This document shows, in pieces, positions 9,401 to 15,979 of a DNA stretch of 64,000 nucleotides. The translations under genes were made by a program, and so were the position numbers. Within the stretch, counting starts at the first letter, position 1; the number at the start of each line of letters is the position of its first letter. The DNA comes from JAGIBJ01 sp032119595 (GTDB lineage: Bacteria > Actinomycetota > Thermoleophilia > Solirubrobacterales > Solirubrobacteraceae). Where the stretch lies: contig JAUMBQ010000001.1 in NCBI GenBank assembly GCA_032119595.1, positions 434,001 to 498,000 of the forward strand. Direction: 5' to 3'. The notes beneath the pieces were generated by a model. That model was not told the origin of the DNA. It saw only the letters and a program-made list of their open reading frames with translations, and ran no database searches.

Positions 9401-10619
9401 GATCGCGGTCCTGGACGACCTTCCGCTCAGTGCCAACGGCAAGCTGGACCGCCGGAAGCTCCCAGCCGTCGCGACGCCCGCCGACGGCCACACGCTGGCA
9501 AGCCGACTCCCATTCACCCCGCTGGAGCAGACGCTGTGCGAGGTGTTCGCCGACGCCCTCGGCCGACCGGTCCCGCTCGGTCCGGACCAGAACGTCTTCG
9601 ACCTCGGCGGCGACTCGTTGCTGGCCGCCCGCCTGGCGACCACGATCCGCGCTCGCCTCGGGGTTCCTCTCACGCTGGGCGCGCTCTTCGCGGCCCCCAC
9701 CCCGTCCGCCCTGGCCGACCGGATCGACGCTGGCGGCGACCTGGCCGCCCTCGAGCCGCTCCTCACGCTCCGCGCCGGCGGAGATCTCGCGCCGCTGTTC
9801 TGCGTCCATCCGGCCGGCGGCGTGAGCTGGTGTTACGCCGGCCTCGGCCGGACGATCCAGGACCGGCCGATCCTGGCGTTCCAGGCCCCCGGAATCCGCG
9901 GCGAGGCGATGCCGGACTCGATTGCCGAGCTGGCTTCAGGCTATGCCGATCTCCTAGAAGCCAGGCACCCGTCGGGCCCCTGCCATCTGCTGGGGTGGTC
10001 GGTCGGAGGCGTGATCGCCCAAGCGATGGCAGCCGAGCTTCAAGCACGCGGCCGCGAGACGGGCGTCGTCGCGCTCCTCGACGCATTCCCGGGCGAGCAA
10101 TGGGCCGAACGCCCTCCGCCGAGCCGGGAAGACACGCTCCTGGCGCTGCTCCACATGGGCGGGCTCGACGCCTCAGCGCTCGCCGACGAACCACCGTCAC
10201 TGCGCAGCGTCCTCGCGACCCTGCGCAGGGCGGGCAGCGCGCTGGCCAACCTCGGGGGCGGCACCTTCGAACGGATGACCGACACCGTCATGGCGACCAG
10301 CCAGATGATGCGCTCCCACCGGACCGTCCCGACCACTGGCGACCTGCAGTTCTTCCTCGCGGGAGCGCCGCGAACGGAGGACTGGCTTGACGCGAGTACA
10401 TGGCAGGCCCAGGCGACCGGCGCATTGGAAATCCACGTGATCGACTGCACGCATCCGGAGATGCCGCGCCCGGTCCCGCTCGATCAGATCGGTGCCGCGA
10501 TCGCTTCAGCCCTACGGGCCCGTGAGCAGCGCGGTGCGTCCGCGACGCCGTCGGCGGCCGGACCGCACGACGGTTCCGTCGGCGCGGAGCCGTCGGCCAT
10601 CGCCGTCCGGGAGCGTTAG
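6444..10619 (+). CDS. entF: Siderophore NRPS, C-A-T-TE, predicted serine-activating
   Basis: 1391 aa; start chosen at the ATG overlapping the entB stop. Domains: condensation (HHIATDA near residue 139, the usual final Gly replaced by Ala), adenylation (YTSGSTGRPKG near 621, YGPTEAAID), thiolation (GGDSLLAARL near 1054), and thioesterase (GWSVGG near 1182, distal CTHPEM near 1336). Aligning the adenylation pocket by hand to GrsA gives D-V-W-H-V-S-L-I-D-K, a serine code. With DHB supplied by EntB, one module plus TE is the layout of EntF, which makes N-(2,3-dihydroxybenzoyl)serine and cyclises three units into enterobactin. Two Pro/Ala-rich insertions make it about 100 residues longer than E. 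coli EntF. The stop overlaps the stop of the facing transferase gene. Confidence 0.92.
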   Translation: MGLAPGDGLPLTGAQQGVWFAQALAPDNPIFNTADAVEITGPVDELVLATEIRRVLDGAEALHVRFADRPDGPAQHPRSERDWPLPILDLRGHRDPGAAAIAFMETDLQAPVSLARDRLFASALMRTGDAAWTWYLRIHHIATDAYATALLMRRVAERYTADADPDRPAPLHLGSLQSLVDADREYHRSDAPESDRRYWRERLHGHTAPATLATAIASERTAPARTLAAPTRATRHLDANLADPASAVGAGWPELLIAGVAANLQALTGAHRQVFAMPVLARRGPIRRTPGIAVNIVPLIVDVDPDQSLSDLVLTVRDELRMTRRHQQLRFEELARMLPAGTPLFGPQINLKPYASELRFGDATGHIRNLATGPVDDLSLIATDLPGGGLALTLDGNASRYDEAMVREQLDRFVVTLEACAEPGAIVRSVGSLPTITGAERRQVVARFNDTAHVVPRTTVAAQLRAQAAATPEHPAVSDALETITYGELHRRAEALAAELRTCGARPGTLVGLGLERSVGLAVAVTAVLLAGAAYLPIDPDLPADRLDYVLGHAQPACVIVGEAVVAVVPSFTAASCVLIDEGGHATTTPQPPAGPRSSNQETSLEATPPPPTPTDPAYVIYTSGSTGRPKGVVVEHAAIVNRLDWMQHLAPIGPGDTVLQKTPYGFDVSVWELTWPLLRGARLLMAEPGGHRDPAYLAALIQREHVSLVHFVPSMLDLFLDEPESSGCTALRHVVCSGEALPATTVDRYHERLSAPLHNLYGPTEAAIDVTAWTCDSGDPPGPIPIGRPIWNTRTYVLDEALRPLPIGAAGELWLAGANLAREYLGRPDLTADAFVHDPLHEEWAAATGVAPGSTAPRMYRTGDVARWRPDGALEYLGRTDDQVKLRGLRIELGEIETTLARHPLVARAAAAVDRAGASARLVAYVVLADEPPHSVAAEQSAAAGGRAPSGSQDEGAARLADRSVGDALLAHVAASLPEYMVPAAIAVLDDLPLSANGKLDRRKLPAVATPADGHTLASRLPFTPLEQTLCEVFADALGRPVPLGPDQNVFDLGGDSLLAARLATTIRARLGVPLTLGALFAAPTPSALADRIDAGGDLAALEPLLTLRAGGDLAPLFCVHPAGGVSWCYAGLGRTIQDRPILAFQAPGIRGEAMPDSIAELASGYADLLEARHPSGPCHLLGWSVGGVIAQAMAAELQARGRETGVVALLDAFPGEQWAERPPPSREDTLLALLHMGGLDASALADEPPSLRSVLATLRRAGSALANLGGGTFERMTDTVMATSQMMRSHRTVPTTGDLQFFLAGAPRTEDWLDASTWQAQATGALEIHVIDCTHPEMPRPVPLDQIGAAIASALRAREQRGASATPSAAGPHDGSVGAEPSAIAVRER

Positions 10620-11395
10620 ACGAGCAGCTCGGCGGCGTCGCGTTGAATGACGCGCACCGGCACGTTCGTGAGCACCGCCAGCGAGGCGACGTACGAGCCG
10701 ACCGCCGCTGGCGCCGCTGCGAGCAGAGGCGCGTCGTCGTCGTCCGGCGAGCGATACGGCTGGACGACCGGGGCGAGACCAAAGAGCTGGGTTGCGCCGA
10801 TCAGGTCCTCGCGGGTGTCGAACCGGTCGAGCCGCGGCGTGGCGGCAACCCCCGACACCTGCAGCGTGGACGGCGCGCGAACGAGGCCATCACCGGTCGA
10901 CTTGAGGACCGCCTCCTTCAGCGTCCAGAGGCGCAGGGCGGCGGGCAAGCGCTCACCGGCGGGCAACGCCTTCAGCTCGCCTCGCTCCTCGGCGGTGAAC
11001 ACCGCCTCCTGCACGGCGGGGACCAGGTCGCTCGTGCGCCGGATCGCCTCCACGTCGATGCCGATCGGAGCGACGGCGCTGACCGCAACGGCGACGGAAT
11101 CGTCGCTGTGGGAGACCGACGCCCACGTCCCGAGGTCGCTCGGGAGGACCGGTCCGTGCGCCCAGTCGATCACGAATTCGGCGGTGTCCGGGAAGCTGGA
11201 TGCGAGCGCGAGCCGCAGGACGCCGCGGGCGACGGCGGAGCGTTCGCGGTCAGCCACGCCGCGCAGTCGAGCGACGCGTTGGCGCTCGGCGTCAGAGAGC
11301 TGGCCGGCGTCGAGCGCAGCAGCGAGGGAGCGGTGGGCCCACCACACGGTGACGACGGGCTCGGTCTCGGCTCCGGTGCTGGCAGGCGCTGACAT
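10616..11395 (-). CDS. 4'-phosphopantetheinyl transferase (Sfp/EntD type)
   Basis: 259 aa. The magnesium-binding and catalytic motifs GIDVEAIRR and LWTLKEAVLKSTGDGL are present and correctly spaced. It moves phosphopantetheine from CoA to the serine of carrier domains, so the carrier domains of EntB and EntF are the obvious substrates. It faces the NRPS tail to tail, with stop codons overlapping (10616-10619). It thus completes the biosynthetic set although on the other strand. No iron box was seen in its upstream region, so it may be expressed independently. Confidence 0.88.
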   Translation of the reverse strand: MSAPASTGAETEPVVTVWWAHRSLAAALDAGQLSDAERQRVARLRGVADRERSAVARGVLRLALASSFPDTAEFVIDWAHGPVLPSDLGTWASVSHSDDSVAVAVSAVAPIGIDVEAIRRTSDLVPAVQEAVFTAEERGELKALPAGERLPAALRLWTLKEAVLKSTGDGLVRAPSTLQVSGVAATPRLDRFDTREDLIGATQLFGLAPVVQPYRSPDDDDAPLLAAAPAAVGSYVASLAVLTNVPVRVIQRDAAELLV

Positions 11396-11535
11396 CGCGT
11401 GCAGCCTACGGATGGCGGCGGTTCAGCGTCCAGCCGTCGAGCGTTCCCCGCCGTCGGGGTGCGGACTTCACCGACGAGCCGTCTTGGAACGTAGGCGTAC
11501 CAAAACCACGGTCGCGGGGTTACACTGGCGTCACC

Positions 11536-12369
11536 ATGGCCGACTCGCTGATCAACTACCACCGCCAGGGGTCTGGCTCGCCGCTCGTCCTCGTGCACGG
11601 GATCGCGGCGAACTGGCAGTGCTGGAAGCCGATCATCCCGGCCCTCGCAAGCCGGCACGACGTCATCGCGATCGACCTGCCCGGATTCGGCGGTTCGACC
11701 CATCTCGGGATCGCCCAGCCGTCGCTGGCGCACTTCGCCGACTCCATCCTTGAGCTGCTCGACTCGCTCGACGTCGACCAGTTCCACGTGGTCGGCAACT
11801 CGCTCGGCGGGGCGGTGTCGGTGGAACTCCTGAGGAGCGGCCGCGCGTCGAGCTTCCACGGCATCTCAGCGGCCGGGCAGACGCACGGCCCCTACCTCGA
11901 GATCACCAAGGCGCTGCTGCGTGGCTCGTATTACGGTGCCCGCCTGATCGCGCCGATCGCACCGGCGCTCGTGAAGCTCCGCCCGCTGCGGATGGCGTTC
12001 GTGGCGCAGATGGTCGGCAAGCCGCAGAAGCTCACCGCGTCGTACGTGCTCGATCTCGTGCAGGGCTGCGCGATCGGCAGCGGATTTGAAGCGACGCTCG
12101 CCCACGCGATCCCCGGGGATCGCGGCATCGACATTCCGCCGTACGACGGCCCGGCGCAGATGCTGTGGGGCACCCGCGACGCTGTCCTGCCAGTCAGCGC
12201 GCTCGCACGGTACGCGGAGCTGTGGGACGGCCTTGAGGTCGTCCCGATGAAGGGGCTCGGTCACGTTCCGATGCAGGACGACCCCAAGCTCGTCGCCGAT
12301 CAGATCCTGAAGGTGACCGCCAAAGTCGACACCGGCGCCGCGCTCAAGGGTCGGCCGGTCGCTCGCTAA
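11536..12369 (+). CDS. Alpha/beta hydrolase
   Basis: 277 aa. Classical alpha/beta-hydrolase order: oxyanion segment LVLVHGIAANW, nucleophile elbow GNSLGGA (Ser near residue 97), acid in WGTRDAVLP and catalytic His in GLGHVPMQDDP. No signal peptide, so cytoplasmic. A near-leaderless start is suggested by TACACT ending 9 bp before the ATG. Substrate is unknown. It lies next to the siderophore cluster, so an esterase that opens the trilactone is conceivable, but the sequence resembles general hydrolases rather than Fes or IroE, and the spacing does not suggest an operon. Confidence 0.8.
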   Translation: MADSLINYHRQGSGSPLVLVHGIAANWQCWKPIIPALASRHDVIAIDLPGFGGSTHLGIAQPSLAHFADSILELLDSLDVDQFHVVGNSLGGAVSVELLRSGRASSFHGISAAGQTHGPYLEITKALLRGSYYGARLIAPIAPALVKLRPLRMAFVAQMVGKPQKLTASYVLDLVQGCAIGSGFEATLAHAIPGDRGIDIPPYDGPAQMLWGTRDAVLPVSALARYAELWDGLEVVPMKGLGHVPMQDDPKLVADQILKVTAKVDTGAALKGRPVAR

Positions 12370-12385
12370 GCGCGACGTCGTCGCA

Positions 12386-13798
12386 CTAGCCGGCAGGGTC
12401 GGGCGACCCGTCGGCTGAGCCCTTGGCATCGCTCGCCACCCCGGGCTGACCATCTGCCCCATCCCCCTCGATTGCCTGCTCCTCAGCGTGCTCGGCCGCG
12501 GGATCGCCTGGAGTCGGCTCGTCGCCGAGGAGCATCCGCTGTAGCGGCTCGGCCGACAGTCCGTGGGCGATGATCGACACGCTTGCGGCGATCAGCACGG
12601 TCCAGAGCAGCACGCGTGACTCGCTGTCGGGCAGGAGACCGCTCGCGGCCGCGAAGCTCGCGTAGTAGAGCGAGCCGATGCCGCGGACGCCGAACCAGCC
12701 GACGAACACCCGCTCTCGCAGCGGCATCGATGACCCGATGAACGCAAGCAGCGTCGCGGCGGGCCGGATCACGAGCAGCAGCAGGGCGACGAGCATCCAG
12801 CCCGAGGCATCCGGGAGCTTCAGACCGTTGATCGAGAGCAGGCTCCCGAGGAGCAGCACGAGCGCGAGTTCACCGAACTTCTCGGCGAGGATCGCGCCGC
12901 GGTGCACCCGGCGGTCCGTCTCGGTGTCGTCTTCGAAGTGGTTGAACGCAATGCCGGCAGCAAAGGCGGCGAGGAATCCGTAGCCGTCGAGGATTTCGGT
13001 GACCCCGTAGACGGCGAGGACTGCGGCCAGCGCAATCCAGGCATCGAAGGTGGTCCGCACATGCCCCGCCGCGCGCCAGGAGCGGTACAGGCGCCCGAGG
13101 GCGACGCCGAGCCCGACGCCCACCGCGATCCCCAAGACCACGGCGTAGATGACGTCGCCGAGCAGCCAGGGCGCGACCCAATGCTCACTGGTCGCCGGTC
13201 CGGCGAGCAGGAGGCCGAGCATCACGAACGGGAACGCGAGCCCGTCATTGAGGCCTGCCTCTGAGGTGAGGGCGAACCGAGGCTCGCTGCGGTCGGGTTC
13301 GCCAGGTGGGCCGACCCCGAGATCGCCGGCGAGCACCGGGTCGGTTGGGGCGAGCGTCGCGCCCAGCACGATCGCAGCGCCGATCGACAGGCCCATGGCG
13401 CCGTTGCCCCAGGCGGCGACAGCGACGATCGTCAGTGGCATCACGATGCCGAGCAGTCGCCAGGTCGAGCCCCAACTCCGCCAGCTCAGCGGACGCTCGA
13501 GCGCCAAGCCGGTGCCGAAGAGCGCGATGATCACGGCCACCTCACTCGCGTGCGAGAGCACTTTGGCGTCCCGGAGCGGCTCTATCCAGCGGACGTCGAG
13601 CACCGTCACGATCACCGCGACGGCAACCCCGAGCACGAGGTAGATCACGCTGGCGCTGTAGAGCTTGCCGCGCTGGTTGCTCAGGGCGAGCATCGCGGCG
13701 ATCAGCGCGACGCCACCGAGCACGAAGAGCAGCGGGTCGACCGACCCGGGCTGGAACCCAGGCGAGCTGGCGACAGGGTGGGCGAACTCGGCGGGCAT
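12386..13798 (-). CDS. Na+/H+ antiporter, CPA1 (NhaP-like) family
   Basis: 470 aa, about 12 hydrophobic segments from residue 20 to 430. Family signatures are GATLAPTDPVLAGD near residue 150 and SEAGLNDGLAFP near residue 178, containing the acidic ion-binding residues of cation/proton antiporters, plus WFGVRGIGSLYY. It exchanges protons for Na+ or K+ across the cytoplasmic membrane. The C-terminal tail of about 60 residues is hydrophilic and acidic. It converges with the hydrolase gene (16 bp apart) and diverges from the dehydrogenase at 13999. Confidence 0.88.
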   Translation of the reverse strand: MPAEFAHPVASSPGFQPGSVDPLLFVLGGVALIAAMLALSNQRGKLYSASVIYLVLGVAVAVIVTVLDVRWIEPLRDAKVLSHASEVAVIIALFGTGLALERPLSWRSWGSTWRLLGIVMPLTIVAVAAWGNGAMGLSIGAAIVLGATLAPTDPVLAGDLGVGPPGEPDRSEPRFALTSEAGLNDGLAFPFVMLGLLLAGPATSEHWVAPWLLGDVIYAVVLGIAVGVGLGVALGRLYRSWRAAGHVRTTFDAWIALAAVLAVYGVTEILDGYGFLAAFAAGIAFNHFEDDTETDRRVHRGAILAEKFGELALVLLLGSLLSINGLKLPDASGWMLVALLLLVIRPAATLLAFIGSSMPLRERVFVGWFGVRGIGSLYYASFAAASGLLPDSESRVLLWTVLIAASVSIIAHGLSAEPLQRMLLGDEPTPGDPAAEHAEEQAIEGDGADGQPGVASDAKGSADGSPDPAG

Positions 13799-13998
13799 GC
13801 GTGAAGAGGTCCTGGCTGCGGCGATTCCTCACCGCGCGTTCGGCGAGATCACGAGGCTGCATTCCCGGACCCGGGGCCTCCACGTTAGGGGCCAGCCTCG
13901 CGATGTGGGTGCGTCGCGCCAGGTCAGGGCGGCAGAACTTGGCCGGGTAGTTTGGGGCCGTGAGGAAATGGCCGCACGGGAACACGGAGTAGCACGAC

Positions 13999-14949
13999 AT
14001 GGGTAAGTGGACGACCGCCGACATCCCCGATCAGGTCGGCCGCACCGTCGTGATCACGGGGGCGAACGCTGGGCTGGGTCTGGAAAGCGCGCTTCGCCTC
14101 GCCGAGCGCGGCGCGCGCGTGATCCTCGCCGCGCGCAACCCAGACAAGGGGCGGCCGGCGATCGATCGCGTCGCGAGGGTTGCCACGGGGGCGCAGCCGT
14201 CGCTCGTGCGGCTCGACCTGGCGGACCTCGACAGCGTCGAGTCGGCCTCGCGTGAGATCGCCTCTGAGGTCGATGCCATTGATGTGCTGATGAACAACGC
14301 CGGGCTGATGGCGATCCCGAAGCGCACGACCACCGTGCAGGGCTTCGAGACCCAGTTCGGCGTCAACCATCTCGGGCATTTCGCCTTGACGCTCCGGCTC
14401 CTGCCGGAGCTGCTGAGGGCGGAGGCGGCGAGGGTCGTGGCGCTGGGAAGCATCGCGCACTTGAATGGCAAGATCGAGTTGGACGACCTCCAGAGCGAGC
14501 GTCGTTACTCCGCGTGGGAGGCCTACAACCAGTCCAAACTGGCGAATGTGATGTTTGCGCTTGAGCTGGATAAGCGAGCGAAGCTCGCGGGGCTGCCAAT
14601 CCTTGGCGTCGCAGCCCATCCGGGCGTTTCGAGCACGGCGTTGTTCTCGACCGGGCCGCAGGCCTCTGGGTTCAACCCGGTCAACCGCCTGATGCAGCTG
14701 GGTACGAAGATCGTCGGCCAGTCGCCCAAGGCCGGTGCGCTGGGCCAGCTTCGCGCGGCCACCGATCCGTCGACCCGCGGCGGCGAGTACTACGGACCGA
14801 CCGGCTTCAATGGCATGCGCGGTGCTCCGGTGCTCGCGCCCGTGAGCAAGCGAGCGATGGACGACGAATCCTCCGCCGCCCTCTGGGACGCCTCCGAGGC
14901 ACTCGTCGGCCTGACCTTCGAGAGCGCGCTGGCCGCGGCCCGCGCGTAG
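13999..14949 (+). CDS. Short-chain dehydrogenase/reductase (retinol dehydrogenase-like)
   Basis: 316 aa. NAD(P)-binding TGANAGLGLESA near residue 15 followed by VILAARNPDKG, the structural NNAG motif and the catalytic YNQSK near residue 175. The ARNPDKG segment after the second strand favours NADP, as in protochlorophyllide-reductase-like and retinol-dehydrogenase-like members. Substrate is unknown. It is a single-gene unit followed by a strong hairpin terminator. Confidence 0.82.
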   Translation: MGKWTTADIPDQVGRTVVITGANAGLGLESALRLAERGARVILAARNPDKGRPAIDRVARVATGAQPSLVRLDLADLDSVESASREIASEVDAIDVLMNNAGLMAIPKRTTTVQGFETQFGVNHLGHFALTLRLLPELLRAEAARVVALGSIAHLNGKIELDDLQSERRYSAWEAYNQSKLANVMFALELDKRAKLAGLPILGVAAHPGVSSTALFSTGPQASGFNPVNRLMQLGTKIVGQSPKAGALGQLRAATDPSTRGGEYYGPTGFNGMRGAPVLAPVSKRAMDDESSAALWDASEALVGLTFESALAAARA

Positions 14950-14969
14950 CCGACCGGCGCCAGAACGAC

Positions 14970-15004
14970 GAACGCCGCCGCCCCACTCGGGGACGACGGC
15001 GTTC
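14970..15004. terminator. Hairpin terminator after the dehydrogenase
   Basis: GAACGCCG at 14970-14977 pairs with CGGCGTTC at 14997-15004, with CCCC/GGGG pairing inside around a short loop. It lies 20 bp after the stop at 14949. It sits between converging genes and could stop transcription from both sides. Confidence 0.65.
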
Positions 15005-15029
15005 AAAAGACACGCGGGCGATAGCCCGC
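15005..15029 (-). terminator. Intrinsic terminator of rpsD
   Basis: On the minus strand GCGGGC-TATC-GCCCGC (15029-15014) is followed by GTGTCTTTT, a 6-bp stem with a T-rich tail. It lies about 140 bp after the rpsD stop, so the long hairpin at 15064-15169 would be inside the rpsD 3' UTR. Confidence 0.6.
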
Positions 15030-15063
15030 TAAGCACCCTAGCGAGAGCTCGCTCGCGCGACGA

Positions 15064-15169
15064 CAGGTGCCGAGATCGCGCCGCAGATTCGCCGCGGGAT
15101 GAGCCAGTTTAGGCCGCTAGGCCGGGCTGGCTCTTCCCGTGGTGAAGATGCAAGCGAGGTCGGCACCTG
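15064..15169 (+). ncRNA. Candidate structured RNA: 106-nt near-continuous hairpin
   Basis: Outer stem CAGGTGCCGA (15064-15073) pairs with TCGGCACCTG (15160-15169). Inside, 4 bp (15076-15079 with 15154-15157), 3 bp, a tandem G-A/A-G step (15086-15087 with 15147-15148), then a long stem 15088-15107 with 15127-15146 that has one T-T mismatch. The apex holds a GGCC-GCTA-GGCC mini-hairpin. Two pairs are G-U, and the internal mismatches are G-A, only when read on the plus strand; on the minus strand they become C-A and T-C. That favours a plus-strand RNA, though it also sits right after the rpsD stop and could be a 3' UTR element of rpsD. Confidence 0.35.
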
Positions 15170-15170
15170 G

Positions 15171-15800
15171 CTAGCGCGAGTACTTCTCGATGACGAGCTG
15201 CTCGGTGACGGGGATGGCGATCTCGGAGCGGACGGGGATGCGCTGCACGGTGCCGGAGAGGCCGTCGTGGTCGGCGAGGAGCCAGGCCGGGACGCGGCCG
15301 ACGTCGGCTGCGGCCTGGCGAGCGATCGGCTCGACCGGGGCGCCGGGGCGTACGGCGATGACCTGGCCGGGCTTGACGCGCATCGAAGCGATGGTCGCGC
15401 GCTTGCCGTCGAGCTGGATGTGGCCGTGGCCGACGAGCTGACGGGCCTGCGCGCGGGTGGCGGCGAGGCCGAGGCGGTAGACGACGTTGTCGAGGCGGAG
15501 CTCGAGGAGCTGGAGGAGCGCCTCGCCGGCGGTGACGTCGCGGCGGCCCATGGCCGCGGCGATGTAGCGGCGGAACTGCTTCTCGCGAACGCCGTAGGCG
15601 ATCTTGAGCTTCTGCGCTTCGCGGAGCTGCGTCGAGTAGACGGAGACCTTGGTGCGACGGCGCATGCCGTGCTGGCCCGGGGGAACGGCCCCGCGGCGCT
15701 CAAGGGACGTCTTGCGCGCAAGGCGGCGCTGGCCCTTCAATCCGAGGTCGACGCCTTCGCGCCGCTCGAGCTTCTCTACTGGTCCGGTGTAGCGGCCCAT
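15171..15800 (-). CDS. rpsD: 30S ribosomal protein S4
   Basis: 209 aa, the usual S4 length. The N-terminus (MGRYTGPVEKLERREG) lacks the four zinc cysteines, so it is the zinc-free form. The S4 RNA-binding domain (RLDNVVYRLGLAATRAQARQ) starts near residue 102. S4 starts 30S assembly by binding 16S rRNA and represses its own operon in several bacteria. Here it stands alone, away from the S13-S11-rpoA cluster, as in some actinobacteria. A strong GAGGAG ribosome site precedes the ATG. Confidence 0.97.
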   Translation of the reverse strand: MGRYTGPVEKLERREGVDLGLKGQRRLARKTSLERRGAVPPGQHGMRRRTKVSVYSTQLREAQKLKIAYGVREKQFRRYIAAAMGRRDVTAGEALLQLLELRLDNVVYRLGLAATRAQARQLVGHGHIQLDGKRATIASMRVKPGQVIAVRPGAPVEPIARQAAADVGRVPAWLLADHDGLSGTVQRIPVRSEIAIPVTEQLVIEKYSR

Positions 15801-15871
15801 ACGTACTCCTCGTCCCGCTGCAGATCACTGCGATCTGGGGGACTATCAGTGCTTACCAACCATGGGTAAGC
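15801..15871 (-). promoter_or_regulatory. Structured rpsD 5' leader
   Basis: Read toward rpsD, GCTTACC and GGTAAGC (15871-15851) form a 7-bp hairpin. CACTG and CAGTG (15851-15847 and 15830-15826) pair across the next 25 nt, and AGATC/GATCT forms a small stem. The leader ends in a strong GAGGAG site. S4 autoregulation through its mRNA leader is established in other bacteria; whether this leader does so is inference. Confidence 0.35.
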
Positions 15872-15979
15872 GATCACGACTCGTGCTCTCGCGGGCGGCA
15901 CGCGATGGCCGTCACGCGAGGTGAACCGGGAAATCTACCGTGCCGAGGCGAGAAACGCGGTGCGGCCGGGGTGGCGGCC

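Noticed and set aside
11536..12369. Alpha/beta hydrolase as the enterobactin esterase (Fes/IroE)
   Set aside because: Only general hydrolase motifs; not in the operon and no iron box nearby.
15064..15169. The long hairpin as SRP RNA
   Set aside because: The apical domain lacks the conserved GGAA-loop signature and asymmetric internal loops.
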